Source: Cryptomeria japonica (Eukaryota; Streptophyta; Pinopsida; Cupressales; Cupressaceae). Taken from it: a stretch of 60,000 bases of DNA. The translations under genes and the position numbers were made by a program. The stretch spans positions 610,025,673 through 610,085,672 of the forward strand of contig NC_081408.1 of the NCBI RefSeq assembly GCF_030272615.1, in the 5' to 3' direction. This document shows positions 32,884 to 44,017 of this stretch, piece after piece (the stretch's first letter is position 1; the number at the start of each line of letters is the position of its first letter). Below the pieces are notes generated by a model. That model was not told the origin of the DNA. It saw only the letters and a program-made list of their open reading frames with translations, and made no database searches.

Positions 32884-34800
32884 CCAGACTTGAGTGATGA
32901 GTCACTTTTCTGGATTGTTTTTGAAGTCTTTTTAATCCTTTTCAACTTCTGCCCGAAATAAAGCTTAATTATAGATAAATAAATGTAAAACGTTCAATTC
33001 TGGGTCAAGTTCTTAAAAATGTGTTTACTTCCCACATTCGGGCCGAAATCCACCCTAAGTTGTTGATCTGTTCTCATCCAACAGACAATGGTATCTGACA
33101 CGTTGATATGTGCTCATCCAACAGACGATGGTATATGTTGTCAGTTGTCGTGGGTCCCATGACTTTTGCCATCTTTTGGGCACGTCACCAGAATTGAGTC
33201 ACTTTTCTAGACAATTTTTGAAGTCTTTTTAATCCATTTCAACTTCTGCACGAAATAGAGCTTTATAGACTTAATTATAGTTAATTAAATGTAAAACGTT
33301 CAATTCCGAGCGAAGTTCTCACAAATGTGTTTACTTCCCACATTCGGGCCGAAATCCACCCTAAGTCATTGATTGTGCTCATCCAACATATGATGGTATT
33401 TGTTGTCAGTTGTCGTGGGTCCCATGACTTTTTCCATTTTTCGGACACATCACTAAACTCGAGTCACTTTTCCAGACTGTTTTTGAAGTCTTTTTAATCC
33501 TTTTAAACTTCCACCCGAAATAGAGCTTTATAGACTTAATTATATTTAATTAAACATTCAATTCTGAGTGAAGTTATCACAAATGTGTTTACTTCCAACA
33601 TTCAGGCCGAAATCCACCCTAAGTCGTTGATCTGTGCTCATCCAACGGTCTCTAATTGAGTCTGAGAATCTTGAATTTTCTTCTAATGACCTTGGCCTTG
33701 AGTCTAATAATGTGGTGAATCTTATTGATAAATGTGCACGTCCTAAGGACCTATGCATTACCTTTGATCCTAGTGAGAGTATTGAAGCACTTGATGGCCC
33801 ACTATATATCACTGCAAAGATCAAAGGCATACTCTCATGAGGGGTTCTTATTGATCCAACATGTATGGTGAATGTAATAACTTAAGAATATATTTATACT
33901 TTAAATTTGCATGAAGTAACATATGATAAATTTTATTTAGTGGTTAAGATCTTTGATGGTTTATCTTGTCCTACTATAGGTTCTATTACTCTTCCCGTTA
34001 AGGTTGGTACTAAGTGCTTAGATGTCATTTTTTCTATCATTCCTACATCAGATCAATTTTGTGTGAAGTTGGGACATCCTTGGTTCTCTTCCATGAAAGC
34101 GATCCCATCTACAGTTCATAAATGTCTCAAATTTCTTCATAATGACAAAATCATAACTATAAATCATAGCATGTACCAACCCACGATGAGGCATGGAGAT
34201 GTTAATCTTGATTACTTTTAGCCTAAACAATTTGAACCTCTTAAGACTCAAAGTGATGCTCTTTTTTAATCTTATAAAAAATGGAAGAATGATATAATCT
34301 TATCTTTGAGTAAGCCTAGAGATCCTAGACATATTCCTCCTCCTCATGATGGACCTGGTCTCCTTCCTACACCTTGTATTCCTCCTTTATATGTTGCAAT
34401 ACCGCCTCCTACATCTTACAAAGGAAGCATCCAACATCTCCTATTTTTCAACTTAGCAGAATTTCTCCTATTCATCCTCATTTAAAAGAAGAGAAGAAGC
34501 CTATGCCTATTAATCCTAAACCTTCACAACCCTCAACTAAAACTAAAAGAAACCGTTGTACAAGAGAACACCAATGAAGACGTTGTGCGGTGTGCTAAGG
34601 CTCGTGAACTTGATTCTCAACCCATTTCCTCCCTGAAGACACCAAATGTTGATCGATGGTATATGTTGTCAGTTGTCGTGGGTCCCAGGACTTTTGCCAT
34701 TTTTCGGCCACGTCAATAGACATGAGTCACTTTTTGAGAATGGTTTTGAATACTTTTTAATCCTTTTCAACTTCTGTCGAAATAGAGCTTATTAAATTTA
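32884..34800 (+). repeat. 265-297 bp tandem repeat, at least 4 units, one interrupted
   Basis: The motif GAGTCACTTTT recurs at 32899, 33196, 33461 and 34724. Each unit holds GTTTTTGAAGTCTTTTTAATCC, CACATTCGGGCCGAAATCC, GCTCATCCAAC and TGTTGTCAGTTGTCGTGGG. Steps are 297 and 265 bp, then 1263 bp, because about 1 kb is inserted in the third unit. A diverged GGGCCGAAATAAAACTTC relative is near 36462. Confidence 0.8.
33650..34650 (+). pseudogene. Retropepsin-like fragment inserted in the tandem repeat
   Basis: One frame, with stops, reads GVLIDPTCMVNVIT near 33843-33885, then LPVKVGTKCLDVIF and KLGHPWFSSMKAIPSTVHK near 34065-34125. This resembles the gypsy protease region (VLID.GS..N.I ... ILLG.PW...M.AVPST.H). 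It continues into a Pro-rich stretch (HIPPPHDGP) and ends near 34650, where the tandem repeat resumes. Gag and RT are absent. No clear target duplication or terminal repeats were seen, so the way it got there is unknown. Confidence 0.65.
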
Positions 34801-35586
34801 ATTAAGTATACAATTGCAAATTTTGAATTTAACTATACTTAATTGAATGTTTATCGTTTATGGAAGTCTTCTGTTAGAAGTTTGCAAAACATGTTTATCA
34901 TTCCTCCGCATGCACTAGTTCAAAACTTCAACAACAAGTAAGTTGGACTTTTAATTCACTTGTTTTTTGCGAGATAAACATCTTTTTTTTATATATTTAT
35001 AAAATTATAATCAATGATAATCAATGTACAAATAATTAATGGAATGAACTGGATTTTATATATATATATTAAATATAGAGGAAGAAACATTACATAAAAA
35101 AGATCATAGTATTAAATTTATTTCCATTGTTTAACAAAATATTGAATTAACGCAACTCATAGACAAAAAGTATTTGCAAAATTATCATTAATAAAATGAA
35201 ATAGAAAGAATTTTTATATCCATAAGAGGCAAATTGAAATGAACTGGAATTTGCAAAATTATCATTAATATTTATGTTTCAGAAATTTACAATTTTTACA
35301 TGTCTGAGACTTGAGTCCATCAAAAACTTTAAGGCCAAAATGAGTGAGCCTATGAGGTTATGAGGACACAGCCAAAAAAAAAAACTACTAGGGGGTTGAG
35401 GCTAGGGCATAGGTAGTGGACACATTCATGGTTTACCCTAAGAATCTCACCCTCCCTCCATGTAGAATTCTTCAGACATTATAAGCTATGAGAATTCTTC
35501 AAGCCAACTATAGTTTGGAAAGTCGTCCAAGAGGAACCATTTTCGGAGAAAGTCCCTACCAATCCGCGCCCATTTCCTATGATGCA
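34801..35586. other. No recognisable gene; AT-rich sequence
   Basis: AT-rich, with a (TA)n run near 35061-35071 and a repeated TTTGCAAAATTATCATTAAT block (35173 and 35251). From about 35340 GC content rises towards the next coding-like region. Confidence 0.45.
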
Positions 35587-36018
35587 TCAACTACTCTGCT
35601 CCACATTCAGGTTCAAAAGAAATGGTTGCTTGGCCATAGACACTATTTGGTCAAGGAGGAGAATCTTGGTTAATTCATTCACCCAAGGGATCCCCACCCC
35701 TACTTCTGCAAAGACGACAACAGTAATGTCATCTCCAAGGAAGTCTTCTTTAAACGCCTTCCTTAACAACATCAACATATCCACCTTGTCTCCTCCAAGG
35801 TCTAGAAGAGATGCCAAGAACTGGGACGTAACATCCGTGTTAACACGATATCTATTTTCATTACGAAGAAAGTCTCTTCCCAACACCATCCTCACAACCT
35901 CATTAGTGAACATCCCAACCTCCTCGCAGACTCATTGGAGGGTTGGGTCTCTAACGGAGCCCAAAAAGGCCCTCTCATCCTTCGCAAAATTGCTTCTCAA
36001 GCAGACAGGAGTGTCCAT
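35587..36018 (-). pseudogene. Unrecognised coding remnant
   Basis: From an ATG at 36018 on the - strand, one frame runs 144 codons with a single TGA that could come from CGA. It includes SNFAKDERAFLGSVRDP, then GMFTNEVVRMVLGRDFLRNE, TSQFLASLLDLGGDKVDM and VPWVNELTKILLL-like text (GIPWVNELTK). Its composition is unlike the surrounding AT-rich DNA and looks like a soluble helical protein. The + strand is also partly open. I do not recognise the family; it may be a gene fragment. Confidence 0.4.
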
Positions 36019-36656
36019 CTTGAGAAATCAGATTACCAAATTAAGCAGCCTACGCCTATAGACCTAAACCAGAGGCAGAATTTAAATACCGTGAGCTCCG
36101 ACGATTTATCTACCGAAGGCTAATTGAAGATGAAAGGAGAAGAGATCATATATAAATAGTTGAAGCTCTTGATTGTAATAATTCCTTCTCTAACTGTATT
36201 AATTACTTTAATTTTTTTTAAATCTTTCGTATATCTCTACAAATCTTTCCCATAAATACACGAGTGTGCGAAATTGGAAACAACTATAAACCAGTACCAA
36301 GTACCGCATTCATAGTCGTGGGGACAAAGTGGATTGCAGTTAGTGACTACACATATATTAAATGACCAACATTATCGACCGTGACATTTGATACGTGTCT
36401 ATTGAATCCAATTCCATTCCGGGCACTTTCTGTTGAACTATGTTCTCTTCAAAAATTTGGGCCGAAATAAAACTTCAGTCATTGATCTACCATTATCGAA
36501 TGGTTTAAAATCATTGATGGAGTTTAGGTATGTGTTACCCTTCATGTGTCAAAGAGGTCACACTTATCGATATGTCATGTAGAGCCCAGACTCAATATGA
36601 TGTACTGATGTGATGTGATGTGCTTTGTCTATTAATGGCAATGAATTCATGAAATC
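36019..36656. other. No recognisable gene
   Basis: Includes a TATAAATA-like stretch near 36152 and a diverged copy of the GGGCCGAAAT repeat block near 36462. No coding evidence. Confidence 0.45.
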
Positions 36657-37000
36657 GCCAATAAAATATATATTTTTCCATAAATAACAAAATATTAGCC
36701 AAACAAATTAAATAATTTTGAAGCGGTGGATAAAAATCGCCAATACACTTAAATAATTTTTCCTTCGGACTAAAAATCTTCGCCCATACAATTATATATT
36801 TGTTCCTTTAAACGAAAAAATATTTGCCTCCTACAATATATATTTTCCCCACAGAACAAGGTATTATTCGCTAGAATTTTATGTAATTTTTCATACCCTA
36901 GGAAAAAATCGTCGACACAAAATAAATTTTTTTCCTACTTCGAAAAAAAAATTCGCCATCAATATGAAAATTTCCCCCCAAAAATAATGTCTGATTCGCT
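36657..37000 (+). repeat. Degenerate 41-44 bp tandem repeat, 8 units
   Basis: A unit ending in ATTCGCC or ATCGCC recurs with ends at 36659, 36700, 36741, 36784, 36828, 36871, 36913, 36957 and 36999. Each holds an AT-rich centre (TATATATTTTTCC-like). Spacing is very regular (41-44 bp) despite strong divergence. It directly abuts the copia RT that follows. Confidence 0.8.
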
Positions 37001-37039
37001 AGGATTTTACACTTTTGCCTGAGGGGTGGTTTCTTAAAG

Positions 37040-38494
37040 TTATCCCTGGAACTTGTTCCTAGACTGGTAGACAAGAATGTCATAGGTACCAAGTGGGTCT
37101 ACCAGAACAAGATGAATGAAGAAGGCAAGATAATCTAGCATAAAGCAAGGTTAGTTTGAAAAGGGTATGCTCAAGTGGAAGGTATTGACTTCAAAGAAAC
37201 CTTTGCACTGATTGTTAGGTTAGAGGCAATAAGAATGTTTTTAGCTTTCTCTGCCTATAAAGGATACAAGGTTTACCAAATGGATGTCAAATCTGCATTT
37301 TTGAATGGTAATCTTGAAGTAGAGGTGTATATGGAACAACTGAAAGGATATCTATTACATGATGATGAGATTTTTGTATGCTAGTTGAAGAAAGCCTTGT
37401 ATGGTTTGAAGTGGGCACCCAGAGCATGGTATTCTCGGTTAGACAAATACTTGAAAGAGAAAGGATTTCGGAAAGGGAATGTAGACAACAACTTGTATAT
37501 CAAGATAAATGGAGATCATATGATTATAGTAGTTGTATATGTGGATGACATTATCTTCGGTGGAGACAAGGACATCATGTGCAAAGAATTTGCAGATCAG
37601 ATGAAGACAAAGTTTGAGATGTCCATGCTAGGTGAGTTGTCCTATTTTATTGGTTTGCAGATCTCACACTAGGAGAAAGGAATTTTCATCTCACAAACCA
37701 AGTATGTTAAAGATATGTAGAAAAAGTTTCAAATGGAGGACAAAAAACCAGTAAGTACTCCCATGGTTACCGGTTGTAAATTGAGAAAACTAGATGACTC
37801 ACCAGAAGTAGAGCAAACACTATATAGGTCTATGATTGATAGTCTATTATATCTAACAACATCTAGACTAGATATAGTACAAGCAGTTTGCATGGTTGCA
37901 AGATTCCAAGCTGCTCCTAAACAATATCACTTAAATGGAGTCAGGAGAACCTTCAGGTACCTGCAAGGAACAATTAGTTATGGTTTGTGGTATCCAAAGA
38001 AAGGAGACTTCACTTTGCAGGCTTATACTGATGCAGATTGGGCAAGATGTATTGATGACCGAAAGAGTACAAGTGGAGGTGCTTTCTAATTAGGAGACTG
38101 GTTAGTATCATGGCACAACAAGAAGCCAGATTCAATGTCATTATCTACTGCTGATGCTGAGTATATAACTACTACTACATGTTGTCCACAGGTATTGTGG
38201 ATGAAACGAACACTGAAGGACATACAGGTGGAGATACCAGAACCTATTCCAATTCAGTGTGATAACTCAAGTGCAATCAACATCTCCAAGAATCTAGTAA
38301 TGCACTCAAGAACAAAACACATTGCAATCAAGTATCACTTCTTGAGGGAGAAGGTAGCAGACAAGGAGGTCATAGTAGAGTATGTTCCAGTTGGTGAGAA
38401 GATTGCTGACATATTTACCAAGCCACTTCCTTTGGGCACATTTGAGTACTTGAGACAAAAGTTGGGAGTTGTCCCACCATCATGCAACACTTAA
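37040..38494 (+). pseudogene. Copia-2 reverse transcriptase and RNase H
   Basis: RT starts at VPRLVDKNVIGTKWVYQNK and continues with QMDVKSAFLNGNL (D of motif A), KALYGLKWAPRAWY and the intact active site YVDDIIFGG near 37540. RNase H shows DADWARCIDDRKSTSGG, SLSTADAEY and CDNSSAINISKN, with RTKHIAIKYHFLREKV and DIFTKPLP at the end. So the catalytic residues of both enzymes survive, but stops lie at about 37138, 37159, 37381, 37669, 37718 and 38087, several of which could come from CAG or CGA. The copy is dead but much younger-looking than Copia-1. Confidence 0.9.
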
Positions 38495-38779
38495 ATGTGT
38501 AGAGAGATGTATGGTTCAGGGGGAGTCAACAATTATTATTATCTTATGACTCTTGAATCATGAAGCTTGGACACAAGGGGAGAATGTGTCCGACCAGTTG
38601 AAGGCATGAGTTGTGATTCAACTTGTCCAACTTTTGATTCCATAACTGCTAAAGGGAGAGAATAAGGTTTGAGTCTACTAGTATGATTGGTGTCAGACTA
38701 AGGTTCCATTTTCCATTTTTGTCAAAGGGGGAGAGAAACTGGTACAAAAAGTGTTGACATTAATGCCAAAGGGGAAGAT
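38495..38779 (+). promoter_or_regulatory. Copia-2 3' untranslated region and polypurine tract
   Basis: G-rich tracts lie at 38519 and 38726. The last, AAAGGGGAAGAT at 38768-38779, directly precedes the LTR start TGTTGGAATTGAG and is the likely plus-strand primer. Confidence 0.7.
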
Positions 38780-40573
38780 TGTTGGAATTGAGTTGTCATT
38801 GATGTCAACCGGTATTGTAGGTTACCGGTATTGTTATGGGAGAATAGCTAACATGCTATCATTGATGTCAACCAGTGAGTACGAGTTGTTGGCATGGTCT
38901 TGTTGGCATGATCATATACTAAGTGTCAACCGGTATGAAGAAGATTGAACTAGCATAAAGAAGACAGAAACAGGTGAAGAGAAGTATGTTCTGAGTTGAC
39001 AAATGATATCACTAGTATGAGGTGAGATGCTTGAGTGCGTTGGCACACTTGAGTGATAACCGGTATGAAGGTTGGTTGTTTGTTTGTGATGAAGAGTCTA
39101 GAATGTTATATAAATCACAACAGTACCCAATGAGCAGAACAGAAAGAATGGCATGAAGACATACTGAAAGGAAAGATGAATTGTTAGGAGGATGTGTTGC
39201 TGGTAAGAGTGATTATTCAATGTGTTGGACATACTGGTAAGGGTTTGTACTGGTAGAAGGACTTGTCGGATGTTCTAGTTTGAACAGACCCTATGTTGGT
39301 GAGTTGAATGTATGTTGATGTGTGCCCCGGGGAGTTGAGGTGAAAAACATACAGAGGTTGGTGAAATGTTCATCGACATGGTTGTCTGTGTAGTAGGTGG
39401 TCATTAAATGATGAAAATGCAAATCATGGGTTGATAACAGACTGATGCGACTCAAGGAAGAATGGGCGACAGAGAATGATAAGATAGTTGAGGGATTGTG
39501 ATCGAAGCATCAAATACGATTACAGATTGACCTCGAGAAAGAAACAAATGCATCATAATGTGCCGACAAATTTCAAGGTTGGAAAACAAGGTTAGGTTTG
39601 CTACTTTTGACAAACATGCTTTGGACAAATGAAAAATGCATGATGATTTATCCCTTCAATGCAGGTGAGCGATACAAGACAGATTAGATCAGAATTGGAT
39701 ATAGATTTGATCGGAGGAGGGAAACCCTAACTGTCCTAAGTTTGAATTAGTTTTTGGTAGGAAGCCTCAAGTTTAAAGATGTCGACCTGAGACTGATATG
39801 ATGATGTTGGAGAATGAAAGTGAGTGTGCAAGGTCTGTTTGAGTGAAAAATATGAAGTGTTTGTGTACCGATGAGAAGGAGCAAGAAAACCAGTGTAAAG
39901 GACAAATTGACAGAGTAACAGAGGTGTCAAAACCGACAAAGGCAGAACCTATCAAAGTGTGGTCAAGTGTGAATTAAATCCAATAGTCAGAGGGAGAGAA
40001 GTCTTAGTAGAGTAAGAATCTATAGAAAGGCATTGTTGCAAGGTGTGTGAATTTTTCACAGACCCGTAAGATTAAAACCAGTAGTGCATAGTATTAAAGG
40101 GTTGCAAAACTTCATTTGAAATTGGGAATTTATTTGTGTATTTGAATCTTCATATTGTCTTCACTAAGTAGGTGCTTAGTGCAGGGGTTGTAGCTCCTTT
40201 AGGTTGTAGCCTATAAATTGATCAGGGGTTTGTGCTCCTTTGATTCGGTGCTCATAAATCAGGGGTTGGTGCCCTAAAATTGTAATCAGATCATTTTCAT
40301 TATGAGGCTAGATTGGAGCAGATCTCCAGCAGCTATTCTCACCGAGGTTTTTCCCACATTGGGTTTTCCTCGTATATTTGGTGTTATGTGATGCATTCTT
40401 GTGTATGTGTTATATTGATTTTATAGAAAATCCTTTCACACACTTTGTTTGCATTGTTTGGTTTACCGGTCAACACTCTATTTGTTTTATATTGTACCGG
40501 TATATCCCTGATTAGGAAAGAAGTTTTTAAATCACTTATTCACCCCCCTCTAAGTGATCCATTGTGTCCAACA
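38780..40573 (+). mobile_element. Copia-2 3' LTR (1794 bp)
   Basis: Starts TGTTGGAATTGAG and ends GTGTCCAACA, the inverted TGTTGGA/TCCAACA ends typical of copia LTRs. TATATAAA at 39107-39114 is a likely promoter TATA box. Near 40180-40300 the motif family AGGGGTTGTGCTCCTTT repeats with loose spacing, as in the solo LTR. ACCGGTAT-type motifs recur in the first 500 bp. Confidence 0.88.
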
Positions 40574-41484
40574 CTCCCTACGTATGGTATTGGTATACGA
40601 GTATTCTTCCTCTGGCTTAGATTCTATATTACACAACTCTGTATGGTTGGTGGCCTTCCTATGAGCGTACACTAGTACATTTGGAGCGGTTTTCTGACAA
40701 CCATTTGTCGGAACTCAGACAACTAAACATCGGAATTCAGATGTATTCAGGGAGAAAATCCTTGTCACTATTTTTTCATCGATGATTTTGACGACGAGAT
40801 TCACGTCAAAATTTTGACGCCACCACGTCGAAAATTTCTATGCACCTGCGACATGTTTTTTTGATGAGGAGACGTTGAAATTCCGACCTAGTTGCATCCT
40901 CTATCATCGTAACCTTTGCCGATGACCCTTTATCATCATAACCTTTGTCGATGCATTTTACTTTTCTCAATGTCCATCGGGATAAGTATTACAAATATCC
41001 TCATTGTCTATCGGCAAGACATGATTTCTCCATTGCCTCTAGTATGTGTTATGTCGATGGACCATCTTCAAGGAGATGTTGGAATTTTGACGATTACAAC
41101 GACGAGCGAGGCTACATCCTGTGATGTTTTTGTCATCGCAAGTATGGCAACATCGTCGGTTGTCTTGTGGTGTCCATTGGAATTCCGACCTTCCCCAATA
41201 TTTAAAATAATAATAATCCCGACTGCTTTTGTCTACACTGATTACCCTTTATCTCTGTAACCTTTGCCGATGCATTTTACTTTTTGCCAGTGTCCATCGA
41301 GATAAGTATTACTGATAGCCTCTTCGGCTATTGGCAAGACATGATTTCTACATTTCTGCGAGTGTGTGTTCTACCGATGGACTTAAACGATGTATGTTAT
41401 CTCGATCTCATGCTTCTACTTGTCAGTGTTACAATCAGGCTGACTTTTGCTGATTACAAAGTGATGCTCTGTAAAATGGGATAT
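40574..41484 (+). repeat. Unclassified sequence with a 319-bp direct repeat
   Basis: A block containing CGATGCATTTTACTTTT, GATAAGTATTAC and GGCAAGACATGATTTC occurs at about 40928-41062 and again at 41247-41382, offset 319 bp. Short CGACGAG and AATTTTGACG motifs lie upstream. No gene was found. Confidence 0.6.
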
Positions 41485-42931
41485 TGTTAGACAAAAACCT
41501 GTGGTCTTATAACACATAAGAAGCACAAGAAATAAAGAGAAATGTTAGTGTTAATCAACCAAAGACTAATCTAAGTAGGCATACCAAGAGAGATACTAAA
41601 AACATAATGAAGCATTTAACTATGAAAATAAATGCAAGAAGACATCTCCAAATGCCTTCCACCATGCTTGTAGCTCCTCCTCCCTTGTTCCTCTCCTCTC
41701 CATCTCCAAGTTCCAAATTAGTGTAGCTCTCAACAACTTTTTGCACTATGGATGCCTTATGGAGGTTCAAGATGAAAGATGATTAACTAAATGCTATGCA
41801 AATGTGAACAACAAGCTAAAAATAAGAGATTATCTAATTATCTAGTGTTGATTTTAAACCAAAAAAGTGAATATGATTGACTTATACTAAATGTTCTCTC
41901 TAAAAATGACTATAATGTAAATGCATACAAGTTTTCAGGATCTGGATTATGAAGAAATGAGCTCTATTTATAGGAAAATGGAGCAATGGATGGTTGAGAT
42001 TAGTAATCTCAACAAGGGTCAGGATTGAATGATATTCAATCCATGTGAGGGCTTTCAACCCAATCCCAGGATGACAAGTGTCAACATGAGATGGGTTGAG
42101 AGGAGAGGGAAGAACCATTAAATGCTTGACATGATCAGAGGGTTAACTTGGGAGGTGAAGTTAAGGTTGAGTTGAATGAATAAATTCATTATTCAAAGAA
42201 TAATGCTTTTATCCAATGGATAAACTTTTGTGCAAGAGTTAGTGAGGATAACCATGTTCAAAGCAATAAATGCTTGAGAAGACACATGGGTCGCATGAGG
42301 GTTGAGTTAGGGGGTCAAAGTCCCTAACCATGGGTGTAAGTGGATTTAACCATAAATGGTCATGTAAAAGCCATTAGTGGTTTGGAAGACTTTAGAGGTT
42401 AGCTTGTTGGACACATAAAACATTAAATGCTTTTCAAAGACTTTAGAGTCTTTGAGAAGTGACTCCAAGTTGCTTAGGAATGTGACAATAATTACAGGAT
42501 GGATTAGGCTAATTAGAAAGGGGTTTAAAAGAATCTAGAAAGGAATTAGGATTGCAAGTGGGTTTGGTGGGTGATAGAAAATAGGGTTTTTATTAAAATA
42601 AAATTCATTTATTTCAACAAATAGGTGCAAGTTGCATTTTTAGGAGAATGCGAGTGGGGGGGATTTAATGATTTAAATAAATGTTTTATTTAATTTATTT
42701 AAAAGAGGAAAGGGGATTAAATTGAATAAATAGGATTTATTCATTTAATTGATTGTGAATTTGGTTTAATGAATGAATTAAAATAAATTGAATAATTTAT
42801 TTAATTAATAGGAGAATGTTTGAAGATGAATTAATTAAATGTTAATTTAATTAACTGATGGGTAGTGGATTTTTAATCAAATAAATAGAAAATATTAATT
42901 TAATTAAAATGGACATATTTATGTGACTACA
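41485..42931 (-). mobile_element. Tat-C 3' LTR (1447 bp)
   Basis: On the - strand it starts TGTAGTCACATAAAT right after the polypurine tract and ends TTTGTCTAACA at 41485. It matches the Tat-D 5' LTR along much of its length, including the block around the TATAAATA box (41965-41972) and the AT-rich palindromic blocks at the start. Tat-D has extra tandem units. Confidence 0.85.
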
Positions 42932-42951
42932 TTTGCCCCTCTTTGAGACGG
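42932..42951 (-). promoter_or_regulatory. Tat-C polypurine tract
   Basis: The - strand reads TCAAAGAGGGGCAAA directly before the LTR start TGTAGTC, nearly identical to the tract of Tat-A. Confidence 0.85.
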
Positions 42952-43242
42952 TGTGGTTTATCGCGTCGTTTCTAAGAAAGAAAAATAGGTGTGAAGAAAT
43001 ATGCCCCATAAAATGTTAATTTAATGGGTGGTATGCCCCCTTGAGAGATGGACCGAAAATTTCGAAAAATCGGGCGATCTCTCGAAAAAGAATGAAAATT
43101 GGCGGGGTGGTAGAAGAAAAGAATTTAGCAATATTGGTGAAAGAATAGAAGAAATCGGAGATACAATGGAGAAATGGGAGGCTCAGGAAGTTCATAGGGA
43201 CCACAACGGTGAGCGGGGTAAAATTAGGGTTACGATGAAGGG

Positions 43243-43250
43243 TATATATG
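43243..43250 (+). promoter_or_regulatory. Putative TATA box of the Tat-C PMD gene
   Basis: TATATATG lies about 100 bp upstream of the exon 1 ATG (43347) and is overlapped by ATGAGGGGAA, also found downstream of the TATA box of the Tat-A PMD gene. Its position between PPT and PMD start suggests an own promoter for the antisense gene. Confidence 0.5.
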
Positions 43251-43421
43251 AGGGGAAAGGGGTGAAAATAGGTTCATTTGCATTCATCTCCATAGTGATT
43301 TTTGAGCTCTGATAGTGACCTTTTGAAAGAGCTAGTAGCAGTCAGGATGCCGGTACTGATAGTATATCATCGGCTAGAGCGAGTTCGTCAATTCCAACAG
43401 CTAGATGACTACGAACTAGCG

Positions 43422-44017
43422 GTATGTGAATTTGAAGTTTTTATTTTTATGCATTTTTTATAGGTTTTTTAGCTTGTCCAAGTTGAGTCAAAACAATAGT
43501 GCTAAAACTGTGTTTTGGCGTTGTTGTCAATTTAATTAGTGCTATTGCATAGTGGTTTTAGCACGTTTGCAAAGTGTAGTGCTATTGCATAGTTGATTTA
43601 GCACTTTTGTATGTTTAGCGTTATTGAGCATGGCTTGTAGCGCTTTTGTTTTTATGTGGCGCTATTGTATAGTTGTTATAGCGCTATTGTGTAGTTGGTT
43701 TAGCGCAGTTGTCAGCATATTAGCGCTATTGTTTGCAAAGTAGCGCTATTGTGAGGAAAATAGATGCCCCAGTATGTTGAAAGAGAACCTCCCGATGCCA
43801 ATGATGGATGAATGGAGATGCGAGTTGTTTTGAACCATAGAAGCCCTGTTGAGACTTAGGTCATTAGGATAAATGCCTGTTGTAGTCTAGGTGTGCCATG
43901 ATTGCTTACCTGTTGAGACTAGAAGATACTTGATCAAAGTATCTGTTGATAGTCTGGGTTTAAACTTAAGAAAGTTTGAAACAAAACAACTAATGATGAT
44001 GGTTGATGCATGTGTAG
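43422..44017 (+). other. Intron of the Tat-C PMD gene
   Basis: Begins GTATGTG and ends ATGTGTAG, with a T-rich region near 43435-43470. It holds the AGCGCTATTG array (43497-43752) and a CCTGTTGAGACT repeat (about 43840, 43910). Borders are supported by the equivalent exon text in Tat-A and Tat-B. Confidence 0.65.
43497..43752 (+). repeat. AGCGCTATTG minisatellite, ~20-bp period, in the PMD intron
   Basis: Core starts at 43497, 43517, 43538, 43560, 43578, 43600, 43618, 43639, 43658, 43680, 43702, 43722 and 43742, steps of 18-22 bp. Variants such as AGTGCT and AGCACT fit CpG decay. The roughly 10-bp spacers between cores are not conserved. Confidence 0.88.

Larger units (their letters stand above)
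37040..40573 (+). mobile_element. Copia-2: 5'-truncated Ty1/copia element with 3' LTR
   Basis: RT, RNase H, 3' untranslated region, polypurine tract and LTR are present in order. LTR, gag, protease and integrase to the left are absent; the left end is the 43-bp tandem array. Its LTR family matches the solo LTR at 1362-4637. Confidence 0.88.

Noticed and set aside
43497-43752. CRISPR-like array (short repeats, variable spacers)
   Set aside because: Eukaryotic retroelement context, 10-bp repeats and spacers, no cas genes; it is a minisatellite.
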